Origin: Brucella intermedia LMG 3301
GTDB taxonomy: Bacteria > Pseudomonadota > Alphaproteobacteria > Rhizobiales > Rhizobiaceae
Reading direction: 5' to 3'
NCBI RefSeq assembly: GCF_000182645.1
Contig: NZ_ACQA01000002.1
Span: 1,116,001-1,180,000, forward strand
DNA length: 64,000 nt
Shown here in pieces: positions 9,612 through 17,137 of this stretch; the stretch's first letter is position 1, and each line of letters begins with the position of its first letter. The translations under genes were made by a program, and so were the position numbers. Under the pieces are notes generated by a model. It saw only the letters and a program-made list of their open reading frames with translations, did not search any database and was not told the origin of the DNA.

Positions 9612-9846
9612 CTCGACCCTCCCGATCTTTACAATTCATGACAACATAGATGCAAAGATTGATTTTGACAATATTTACAAATTTACATCGCTCGCCAGTC
9701 AAAACACCGACAGCATTACCTCAATTATGCGGCGGTTTTGTCGGTTTTTCTGGCGGCAAGCCAAACACGATTGTAAATCTGGTCACAGAAAGAGCGCAGG
9801 AAAATTGCTTTTCCCGAACCAATTCAAAGTGTGAGGAGACACCGAA
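9612..9846. promoter_or_regulatory. Divergent control region with TTTACAA boxes
   Basis: Between the ScfR-like gene and aceA lie TTTACAA at 9628-9634 and 9674-9680, TTTACAT at 9682-9688 and the inverse TTGTAAA at 9771-9777, in AT-rich DNA. Repeated short boxes in a divergent promoter are a likely binding site for the neighbouring XRE regulator. GAGGAG at 9833-9838 is the aceA ribosome-binding site. Confidence 0.5.
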
Positions 9847-11136
<1,290 letters not shown>

Positions 11137-11205
11137 AGCATTTCCAGCCAAAAGTGGGAACCGGTTTTGCGTTCGGAAATGCGCGAACAAACGGAATCCC
11201 AGTTA
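11137..11205. repeat. RIME-like palindromic repeat
   Basis: Carries the core AAAAGTGGGAACCGGTTTT with a flanking GCATTTCC and GGAAATGCGCG. It is shared with 31150-31258 and is typical of the intergenic mosaic elements widespread in Rhizobiales. It separates aceA from the small-frame array and may form an mRNA hairpin. Confidence 0.75.
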
Positions 11206-11226
11206 TCAAACAGGAGGAACAGTTCC

Positions 11227-11463
11227 ATGAATTCGCCAGCACGCGTCAAGGAAAGAGCAGAAGAACAATCGTCAAGCATGACCACGGATCAGCAGACCGT
11301 TATCCGTATGCTCGCCAACGATCTGCATCGCCTCAACTACACCGTCATGAAGGCGGTCGAGGCAGGCGTTTCCGTGGAACTGGTCCGCTCGGCCCGTCAT
11401 CATGGCGGCGACGGCAACTGGGGCGATCTCTTGATCCCAGTCATCGTCACCCACGAGAAATGA
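11227..11463 (+). CDS. Small conserved-looking protein with GDGNWGDLLIPVIVT tail
   Basis: A 78-residue protein from ATG 11227, preceded by AGGAGG (11212-11217), an excellent ribosome-binding site. Residues 1-60 look helical and charged (RMLANDLHRLNYTVMKAVEAG); the C-terminus is Gly-rich then hydrophobic: GDGNWGDLLIPVIVTHEK. I do not recognise a named family or function. It follows aceA with no terminator between, so co-transcription is likely. Its TGA overlaps the ATGATG of the next frame. The same C-terminal motif is repeated in the next two frames. Confidence 0.75.
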   Translation: MNSPARVKERAEEQSSSMTTDQQTVIRMLANDLHRLNYTVMKAVEAGVSVELVRSARHHGGDGNWGDLLIPVIVTHEK

Positions 11464-11591
11464 TGGCGCTCTCGACCATCGCCGTCGCCGCCATGTTCCT
11501 TCATTTCGTGTGCCTTCGGCAGCACGGGAGCGGCGACGGCAACTGGGGCGATCTCTTGATCCCGGTCATCGTCACCAACCAGCAATCATGA
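11460..11591 (+). CDS. Micro-protein, second GDGNWGD copy
   Basis: A 43-residue frame whose ATGATG overlaps the TGA of the preceding gene (ATGA arrangement), suggesting translational coupling. It begins with a hydrophobic stretch, MMALSTIAVAAMFLHFVCL, which could be a membrane segment or signal, followed by RQHGSGDGNWGDLLIPVIVTNQQS. Function unknown. It arose by tandem duplication of the end of the 78-residue gene. An internal ATG (at AAMFLHF) would give a 32-residue version. Confidence 0.5.
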   Translation: MMALSTIAVAAMFLHFVCLRQHGSGDGNWGDLLIPVIVTNQQS

Positions 11592-11616
11592 TGCCTTGAC
11601 CATTGCCGTCGCCGCC

Positions 11617-11712
11617 ATGTTCCTTCATTTCGTGTGCCTTCGGCAGCACGGGAGCGGCGACGGTAACTGGGGAGACTTGCTCATCCCCGTCATCGTCACC
11701 CACGAGAAATGA
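11617..11712 (+). CDS. Micro-protein, third GDGNWGD copy
   Basis: A 31-residue frame from the internal ATG at 11617 (MFLHFVCLRQHGSG then GDGNWGDLLIPVIVTHEK). The outer ATGATG at 11588, which overlaps the TGA of copy 2, leads to a stop after three codons because of a 4-base loss compared with copy 2. Translation would therefore need re-initiation at 11617, where I see no clear ribosome-binding site. Against this, the 18 tail codons differ from copy 1 only by silent changes (for example GGC/GGA, GAT/GAC, CTC-TTG/TTG-CTC), which argues that the peptide is maintained. Confidence 0.4.
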   Translation: MFLHFVCLRQHGSGDGNWGDLLIPVIVTHEK

Positions 11713-11810
11713 TGGCGCTCTCGACCATCGCCGTCGCTGCCATGCTCACCCATCTGGGTTTTGGCAGCGACACAATGTCCAAACGCGCGGTTGTCCGTAA
11801 AATTCGATGA
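11709..11810 (+). CDS. Micro-protein, fourth frame of the array (head only)
   Basis: A 33-residue frame that starts with the same overlapping ATGATG and the same MMALSTIAVAAM head as copy 2, then diverges (LTHLGFGSDTMSKRAVVRKIR) and lacks the GDGNWGD motif. It could be a degenerate copy or a short hydrophobic leader. It is the last frame before the terminator at 11862. Weakly supported as a gene. Confidence 0.3.
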   Translation: MMALSTIAVAAMLTHLGFGSDTMSKRAVVRKIR

Positions 11811-11861
11811 AACGGACTTGATATACCACTCGCTTTATGGTCGGATTTCCTCAACTGACCT

Positions 11862-11894
11862 CCCCGGCTGGTCCTGCCAGTCGGGGCTTTTTTT
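11862..11894 (+). terminator. Strong intrinsic terminator
   Basis: The stem CCCCGGCTGG / CCAGTCGGGG with a short loop is followed by CTTTTTTTG. It closes the transcript that would carry aceA and the small frames. The remaining intergenic DNA to 12141 holds no gene-like frame. Confidence 0.9.
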
Positions 11895-12060
11895 GCCTCG
11901 GGCAATCGGGACGCGGCGGCAACCGCCAATACCGCAATCTGAATCTTGACCAAAAATTCACCGAACCCCGACAAAGCGGCGTCCCGTGCATTGACGCCGG
12001 TGCCTCATTGATGGTCCCTGCATCCCGGCCCCGGTTTCTGTTTTCGGGTCGCCTGTAGAT

Positions 12061-12113
12061 GGTTGGGGCGGAAGCCGTAGCGCCTTGCCTCCAACCGCGG
12101 TTCGAACCGCCCC
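12061..12113 (+). other. Structured leader with perfect 14-bp palindrome
   Basis: GCGGTTCGAACCGC at 12097-12110 is a perfect palindrome. Around it GGTTGG (12061-12066) can pair with CCAACC (12091-12096), and GGGGCGG (12065-12071) with CCGCCCC (12107-12113). It lies just before the 138-residue gene and could be an operator or a 5' UTR structure. It contains a T-loop-like GGTTCGAACC but is not a complete tRNA. Confidence 0.35.
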
Positions 12114-12141
12114 TTGCGGGGGCAAGGAATACGGAATTTTC

Positions 12142-12558
12142 ATGTCTCTCCAATCTCTCATCGACAGCATCGCCACCAAGATCAACATCGATCCGCAGCT
12201 TGCCGAAAAGCTCGCCGGCTCGGTGTTTTCCGTGCTGCAGCACAGCGCGCCTGAAATCGGCAAGAAGATTTTCGCGCTCCTGCCGGATGCGCAGCAGCTC
12301 GCCAGCGCCCACGACGTGCTCGCCAACAGCGCCGGCGGCATCATGGGTGCGTTGTCGGGCCTGATGGATAATGTGGCGGGCGAAAAGATGAGCGCGCTTC
12401 TGAAAGCTGCGGCCACGCTTCGCTCCAGCGGCCTTTCCAGCGACCAGATCACCGAAGCAGGCGGACAGGTAATCAACTATGTGCGTGATCATGACCCGCA
12501 ATTGATCGACCAGCTCGTGGCGAACGTGCCCGCGCTGAAGGGCCATTTCGGCCTCTGA
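12142..12558 (+). CDS. Small helical protein, hypothetical
   Basis: A 138-residue, mostly alpha-helical, soluble protein (MSLQSLIDSIATKINIDPQL...) with a repeated pattern of a short helix, an xDPQLxxKL-like segment and a helix. It recalls small DUF2267/DUF2780-type proteins, but I cannot assign it firmly. No signal peptide or membrane segment. ATG 12142 is chosen because the sequence turns protein-like there; the longer frame upstream is low-complexity Pro/Arg. It sits between the aceA terminator and puuA, with a 13-bp inverted repeat after it. Confidence 0.7.
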   Translation: MSLQSLIDSIATKINIDPQLAEKLAGSVFSVLQHSAPEIGKKIFALLPDAQQLASAHDVLANSAGGIMGALSGLMDNVAGEKMSALLKAAATLRSSGLSSDQITEAGGQVINYVRDHDPQLIDQLVANVPALKGHFGL

Positions 12559-12570
12559 CACATGGATTTT

Positions 12571-12607
12571 CTTTTGTGTGCGCTTTCTGCGACGGCGCAC
12601 ACAAAAG
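12571..12607. other. Perfect 13-bp inverted repeat
   Basis: CTTTTGTGTGCGC (12571-12583) and GCGCACACAAAAG (12595-12607) flank an 11-base loop. No T-run follows on either strand, so it is not a standard terminator. It lies 74 bases before puuA and may terminate weakly, protect mRNA or act as an operator. Confidence 0.55.
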
Positions 12608-12680
12608 CTTGGCCAACCCATTTGTCATTGCGGCCGGTCACAGCTATCATGCCGATATCGAAATCATTTTCTGGTGATGG

Positions 12681-14111
12681 ATGTCTGCTGATACGACGGA
12701 AAAGAAGGTTACGCGCGCGCCGCGTCGCCGTACGCCTGCCTATGTCAAATCTCTTCGCGGTGTGAAGAACTGGAAGCAGGCAACCGAATGGCTCGCCTGG
12801 CGCGACATAGAAGACATCGAATGCATTACCCCCGATCAGGCGGGGGTTGCCCGCGGCAAGATGATGCCGTCGAAGAAATTCACCTCCAATACCTCGCTGG
12901 CATTGCCCTCCGCCGTCTTCATGACGACGATTTCCGGCGATTACCCGGAAGACGGCTACGGCTTCCACTATCCGGAAGATGACGGCGACCTCAAGCTGAT
13001 GCCGGATCTTTCGACCCTTTCGGCTGTGCCGTGGGAGTCCGACCCGACGGCGCAGGTCATCTGCGATCTGGTCTATCAGGATGGGCGTGCGGTGGAATTC
13101 ACCCCGCGCAACGTGCTGCGCAATGTGGTTGCCGCCTATAACAAGCGCGGATTGAAGCCCGTCGTTGCCCCGGAAATCGAGTTCTATCTGGTTCGCAAGA
13201 ACCCCGATCCCGATTATCCGCTGACGCCGCCCGTCGGCCGTTCCGGCCGCGCCATTGGCGGTGGTCAGGGCTATTCGATTGCGGGCGTCAACGAATTCGA
13301 CGAACTGATCGACGATATCTATCATTTCTCCGAAGGTCAGGGGCTGGAGATCGACACGCTGATCCACGAGGAAGGCGCAGGCCAGCTTGAAATCAACCTG
13401 CGCCATGGCGACCCGGTGGAACTGGCCGATCAGGTGTTCATGTTCAAGCGCACCATCCGCGAGGCGGCGCTGAAACACGACATGTATGCCACCTTCATGG
13501 CCAAGCCCATTCAGGGCCAGCCGGGATCGGCGATGCATATCCACCAGTCCATCGTGGACAAGAAGACCGGGCGCAACATCTTCACCAATGAGGATGGCAG
13601 CGAAAGCGAGGCTTTCCGCCATTTCATCGGCGGCATGCAGCGCCATGTGCCGAACGCGCTCGTCATGTTCGCGCCCTATGTGAACTCCTACCGCCGTCTG
13701 ACGCCGGACGCTTCGGCACCGGTCAACGTCAAATGGGGTTATGACAACCGCACCACCGCTTTCCGCGTTCCGCGCTCCGACCCCAATGGACGGCGCGTGG
13801 AAAACCGCATCCCCTCCTCCGACGCCAACCCCTACCTTGCCCTTGCTGCGTCCCTCGCCTGCGGCCTGATCGGCCTTGTGAACAAGATCGAGGCGGAACA
13901 GCCTGCGACCACAAGCGTCAACACCAAGGAAATCGACCTGCCGCGCGGCCTCATCGACGCTGTGGAACTGTTCGAGGAAGACGCTGAACTGCGCAATCTG
14001 TTCGGCAGTTCCTTCATGACCACCTATGCCGCCATCAAGCGCGCCGAATTCGAAACCTTCATGGAAGTCATCAGCCCGTGGGAACGGGAGTTTCTGCTGC
14101 TCAATGTTTAA
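12681..14111 (+). CDS. puuA: Glutamine-synthetase-family gamma-glutamylpolyamine synthetase (PuuA-like)
   Basis: A 476-residue glutamine-synthetase-fold ligase. The catalytic domain shows the ATP/metal motifs VAPEIEFYLV, HEEGAGQLEINLRHGD, KPIQGQPGSAMHIHQS and NRTTAFRVPRSD. The family includes PuuA (gamma-glutamylputrescine synthetase), which opens the gamma-glutamylated putrescine degradation route. The assignment rests on the FAD oxidoreductase PuuB 460 bases downstream and on the nearby potFGHI importer. It is longer at the N-terminus than a housekeeping GlnA. A GlnT/GlnIII-like glutamine synthetase role cannot be excluded. A four-helix-bundle gene is inserted directly after its stop. Confidence 0.82.
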   Translation: MSADTTEKKVTRAPRRRTPAYVKSLRGVKNWKQATEWLAWRDIEDIECITPDQAGVARGKMMPSKKFTSNTSLALPSAVFMTTISGDYPEDGYGFHYPEDDGDLKLMPDLSTLSAVPWESDPTAQVICDLVYQDGRAVEFTPRNVLRNVVAAYNKRGLKPVVAPEIEFYLVRKNPDPDYPLTPPVGRSGRAIGGGQGYSIAGVNEFDELIDDIYHFSEGQGLEIDTLIHEEGAGQLEINLRHGDPVELADQVFMFKRTIREAALKHDMYATFMAKPIQGQPGSAMHIHQSIVDKKTGRNIFTNEDGSESEAFRHFIGGMQRHVPNALVMFAPYVNSYRRLTPDASAPVNVKWGYDNRTTAFRVPRSDPNGRRVENRIPSSDANPYLALAASLACGLIGLVNKIEAEQPATTSVNTKEIDLPRGLIDAVELFEEDAELRNLFGSSFMTTYAAIKRAEFETFMEVISPWEREFLLLNV

Positions 14112-14556
14112 GGGAGTAAGGGAGTAAGGGAGTAAGCAGATATGCGGGGGCGTGGCTGTGGCAATCAATTCTTATCGCGATATACTTGCGTGGCAACAAG
14201 CAATGGAGCTCGTGACGGTCATATACAAATCGACTGACACCTGGCCGAAAGAGGAAATTCATGGCCTTATCGGCCAGATTCGGCGCGCTGCCGTTTCCGT
14301 GCCCGCCAATATTGCCGAAGGTTACGGACGCGACACGCGCGGTTCCTACCAGCAGTTTCTGCGTATTGCTCAAGGCTCCCTGAAAGAAGTCGAAACTCAC
14401 TTGCTCATTGTTGAACGGTTGGGTTTCATCAGAAGCGAGAAAATGGAACCCATAATGGCCAAGAGTGAAAGTGTCGGAAAACTGCTACGGCTTCTGATCC
14501 GCAAATTATCGGAAACCTGACATACTCCCCTATTCCCTTATTCCCCTACTCCCTTA
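14109..14556. mobile_element. Inverted-repeat-flanked IVS-like element between puuA and puuB
   Basis: The left arm 14109-14136 is three tandem GGGAGTAA units. The right arm 14523-14556 is its imperfect reverse complement: 24 of 28 positions match and 26 of 28 can pair in RNA when G-U is allowed. The arms enclose a gene of the 23S rRNA intervening-sequence protein family and overlap the puuA stop. A long terminal stem around an IVP gene is the layout of rRNA intervening sequences, here outside rRNA. Confidence 0.55.
14152..14520 (+). CDS. Four-helix-bundle protein (23S rRNA-intervening-sequence family)
   Basis: A 122-residue protein of the PF05635/TIGR02436 family. The typical motifs are LAWQQAMEL near the start, IGQIRRAAVSVPANIAEGYGR in the middle (residues about 42-62) and an SLKEVETHLLI helix. 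Members form pentamers of four-helix bundles. They are found in rRNA intervening sequences and at diversity-generating retroelements, and probably bind nucleic acid. The start is GTG 14152 or GTG 14158; no ATG fits. Its AT content is higher than that of puuA and puuB. It interrupts the puuA-puuB pair and is bracketed by inverted repeats, suggesting insertion. Confidence 0.82.
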   Translation: MAVAINSYRDILAWQQAMELVTVIYKSTDTWPKEEIHGLIGQIRRAAVSVPANIAEGYGRDTRGSYQQFLRIAQGSLKEVETHLLIVERLGFIRSEKMEPIMAKSESVGKLLRLLIRKLSET

Positions 14557-14569
14557 AACGGAATCGCCT

Positions 14570-15868
14570 ATGCCCTACCAGTCCCCAATCTCGCCCGGCT
14601 ATTCCTGGTACGAGGCGACCGTTCCGGACCGCCCGCAATATCCGGAGATGGATGGGTCGCGGCAGGCGGATGTCGTTGTCATCGGGGGCGGGTATACGGG
14701 GCTTTCGGCGGCTTATCATCTCGCAAGGCAGGGCGTGGACGTCACGCTGATCGACGGAGCGCGGTTCGGGGATGGGGCGTCGGGCCGCAATGGCGGGCAG
14801 TTCGGCACCGGCCAGCGCACATGGGCCGAAGACCTCGAAGCCCAATATGGCTTTGAACGCGCCAAGGCCCTCTTCGATTTGGCGGAGGAAGCCAAGGCCC
14901 ATCTTCTCGCCTTTGCCGACCAACACGGGATCGACATGGAATATGTGCCCGGCCAGATTTCGGTCGTGCACAAGCCGCGTTATCTGAAATCGTATGAGCG
15001 TCATGTCGAGCTGATGACGAGCCGGTTCAACTATCCGCATCTGCGTCTGCTCGACCGTGGGGAAACGGCGAGCCTGCTCGGGTCCGAACGGTATCATGGC
15101 GGCGTCTATGATGCAGGGACCGGCCACATTCATCCGCTGAAACTGCTGGTCGGAACTGCAAAAGCGGCGCAGGCGGCAGGCGCAAAACTGTTCGAAGACA
15201 CCAGAGCCACCAAAATCAGCACAGCGAGCGGGCGGGTCGAGGTCGAAACCGATCGCGGAACCATCGTCGCGAAAAACGCTTTCATCGCCGTCAATGCCTA
15301 CGGTGGGGCCTATGGCGGGGTGCTGGAACCGGTCAGCACATCGCATGTCATGCCGATCCGCTCCTTCATCGGGGCGACAGTGCCGCTGGGCGATGACAGC
15401 CCTGTTATTCCGGGCGGGGAATCCATCGACGATTCCCGCTTCGTGGTGCGCTATTTCCGCCGCTCGAAGGACGGCAGGCTGCTTTTCGGCGGGCGCGAGG
15501 CCTATACAGCCGACAATCCGCGCGACATCAGCACCCATATACGCCGCCAGATCGCCGAGATTTATCCGGCGCTGGACAATGTCGAGATCACCCATGCATG
15601 GGGCGGTTCGGTCGGCATAACCATGCCGCGCCAGCCCTTCGTGCGCGAGGTCATGCCGGGCGTCATTTCAGCAGGCGGCTATTCCGGCCATGGCGTCATG
15701 CTCGCCAACTACATGGGCAAGCTTTATGCGGAAACCCTGGCAGGCAATCGCGACAGGCTGAAACTGTTCGAAGAACTGCGCATCCCCGCCTTCCCCGGCG
15801 GTCGCACTTTCCGCTCGCCGCTCCTGTTCCTTGCCCTGTCATGGTATGCGTTGATGGACAGGATCTAG
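14570..15868 (+). CDS. puuB: FAD-dependent gamma-glutamylputrescine oxidase (PuuB-like)
   Basis: A 432-residue flavoprotein of the DAO family. The dinucleotide motif VVVIGGGYTGLSAAYHLA lies near residues 31-48, and GARFGDGASGRNGGQFG matches PuuB/OrdL-type oxidoreductases, with FAD-binding C-terminal GGYSGHGVMLANYMGK. PuuB oxidises gamma-glutamylputrescine to the aldehyde. Together with the PuuA-like ligase upstream it forms the first two steps of putrescine degradation; PuuC and PuuD equivalents are not in this window. The N-terminus WYEATVPDRPQYPEM is family-typical. Confidence 0.87.
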   Translation: MPYQSPISPGYSWYEATVPDRPQYPEMDGSRQADVVVIGGGYTGLSAAYHLARQGVDVTLIDGARFGDGASGRNGGQFGTGQRTWAEDLEAQYGFERAKALFDLAEEAKAHLLAFADQHGIDMEYVPGQISVVHKPRYLKSYERHVELMTSRFNYPHLRLLDRGETASLLGSERYHGGVYDAGTGHIHPLKLLVGTAKAAQAAGAKLFEDTRATKISTASGRVEVETDRGTIVAKNAFIAVNAYGGAYGGVLEPVSTSHVMPIRSFIGATVPLGDDSPVIPGGESIDDSRFVVRYFRRSKDGRLLFGGREAYTADNPRDISTHIRRQIAEIYPALDNVEITHAWGGSVGITMPRQPFVREVMPGVISAGGYSGHGVMLANYMGKLYAETLAGNRDRLKLFEELRIPAFPGGRTFRSPLLFLALSWYALMDRI

Positions 15869-15885
15869 GCCGGACTTCTTTCATG

Positions 15886-15915
15886 AAAAAGGCGAGGTGC
15901 AGTCGGCACCCCGCC
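15886..15915 (-). terminator. Terminator of the Hint-domain gene
   Basis: The stem GGCGAGGTGC / GCACCCCGCC (15891-15915, one mismatch) has an A-run on its left, giving a U-run on the minus strand directly after the hairpin, 30 bases past the Hint-gene stop. Confidence 0.75.
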
Positions 15916-15944
15916 ATTCTTACCATCGTCCGGTGCTTCATGTT

Positions 15945-16769
15945 CTACGCTACGATTGCACCTGCCTTCGCGGCCAGACGCTGATAGGTTTCCTCAACCA
16001 CGTCCCGCACAGGGAGAATGCCGCTCATGCACAACAGCGCATGGATGTGCTGGCGGGCACCTTCATAGCCCATCAGCGGCGCATAGGGCTGCATGATGAT
16101 ATTGGCTTCTTCCGGATATAATTCCTGATATTCGGCAAAATTGGTGAAACTCCTGTAGCTGTCGCCGCGCATCAGGTAGGTCTCCACGGCGGCCCCTTCC
16201 GCCAGCACGGCATCATGGCTGTCGAGAACGATGTTGTAATAGTCGATCGGCTTGTCCATCGACACGCGCGCGATGCTCTGGCCGTTGACCAGATCCTTGA
16301 CGCGGATCAGCACGTCATCGATGAGCAGCGCGTGGTTGGGCGAAAGATAAAGGTCGCGCTGCGGTGTTTTCCCGTCGATGGCATGGCGCCTGACGCGGAT
16401 CGGCATCACGCTCTCGTCCCATTGCATGCCGCCCTTTCTGTGGCTCTGCCAGCCGACCCACTTGATCGGGCGCGCGTCGCCACGGACCGTGGTCACAAGA
16501 TCGCCGACAGACAATTCCTCTACCGCCACCGGGCCGCCGGGCGTTTCGATCAGCGTTCCTTTCAGGAGACAATTGGCGCCGGAGCCTCCGCCGCCACCGC
16601 CATGTCCGCCATGCCACCATTTCGTGCCCAGCGCCTGTGATGGACGGGAAGACACCGTTGCAGCAAACACGCCCAGCGCCGCAACCTTGGCGGCAGTGGC
16701 GGCTGTGAGGCCCAGAAAATGCCGTCGCGCACGACTGCGCGGCGAATGCCCGTTCTTGTCTGAAGACAT
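15945..16769 (-). CDS. Tat-exported Hint-domain protein
   Basis: A 274-residue protein from ATG 16769, preceded by GGAGGG. The N-terminus carries a twin-arginine signal (RRHFLGLTAATAAKVAALG), so export after folding is expected. After a Gly/His-rich linker (HGGHGGGGGGSG) comes a Hint_2 domain starting at CLLKGTLIETPGG, with YLSPNHALLIDD as the second block; these are the Cys nucleophile and the TxxH-like block of Hedgehog/intein autoprocessing domains. Such alphaproteobacterial proteins are thought to cleave or ligate themselves; the purpose here is unknown. It is a single-gene unit, convergent with puuB and closed by its own terminator. Confidence 0.85.
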   Translation of the reverse strand: MSSDKNGHSPRSRARRHFLGLTAATAAKVAALGVFAATVSSRPSQALGTKWWHGGHGGGGGGSGANCLLKGTLIETPGGPVAVEELSVGDLVTTVRGDARPIKWVGWQSHRKGGMQWDESVMPIRVRRHAIDGKTPQRDLYLSPNHALLIDDVLIRVKDLVNGQSIARVSMDKPIDYYNIVLDSHDAVLAEGAAVETYLMRGDSYRSFTNFAEYQELYPEEANIIMQPYAPLMGYEGARQHIHALLCMSGILPVRDVVEETYQRLAAKAGAIVA

Positions 16770-17101
16770 GAATCCCTCCGCTCTTCTCGTTACGGCACCG
16801 GCCTGAAAATCAGCGTGGATTTCTAGCAAAGCACGATGCGCAGCTTCAAAATCCGAAGCGTCGTTCCGCGTTGCCCGGACCAGCGGCGCTTCGATGCTTT
16901 GCCCCAAGTTACGACTCCGATATTAGCCGATCCCGCCCCCGAAAAGATTCCTGCAATCAGGCCATAAGGCCTCTCGAATAGGTGTAGGTCCTACCGCTAA
17001 AGGTGAATTTTTCTGCCGTTGAGAGGCGTTGCCAGCGGTCATTCCTGCTGATCGAGGTTAAACGCTCTCCATGAAAGTGTGATTTGTAACGCGCGTGAAA
17101 A
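16770..17101. other. Divergent intergenic region, no gene seen
   Basis: Between the Hint gene and dmeF. It holds the GGAGGG ribosome-binding site of the Hint gene at its left edge and only weak short inverted repeats (AGGCC/GGCCT, GTAGG/CCTAC near 16960-17000). No frame in it looks like protein. Confidence 0.5.
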
Positions 17102-17121
17102 TAGTATACCCCCCTATTCTA
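17102..17121. promoter_or_regulatory. Candidate DmeR/RcnR-type operator
   Basis: TAGTATACCCCCCTATTCTA has a C6 tract flanked by AT-rich half sites. This is the kind of site bound by RcnR/DmeR-family nickel-cobalt sensors. It lies 17-36 bases before the dmeF start, where repression would block transcription. Confidence 0.6.
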
Positions 17122-17137
17122 ACAAGGGAGCGTTTCC

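Larger units (their letters stand above)
11407..11741 (+). repeat. Tandem duplication of the GDGNWGD-coding segment
   Basis: Three near-identical units have the core GGCGACGG at 11407, 11532 and 11656, so the periods are 125 and 124 bases. Neither period is a multiple of three, so each copy falls in a new frame, and each is closed by a TGA overlapped by ATGATG. In the motif, unit 3 differs from unit 1 at silent positions only. Confidence 0.85.

Noticed and set aside
11603..11800. A 65-residue frame through the small-protein array in another register
   Set aside because: It reads the repeat unit out of phase (Ser/Pro-rich product) and contradicts the silent-change pattern that supports the GDGNWGD frame.
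12085..12120. GGTTCGAACC core as part of a tRNA gene
   Set aside because: Only the T-loop-like palindrome is present; no acceptor, D-arm and anticodon arms can be drawn at tRNA spacing.
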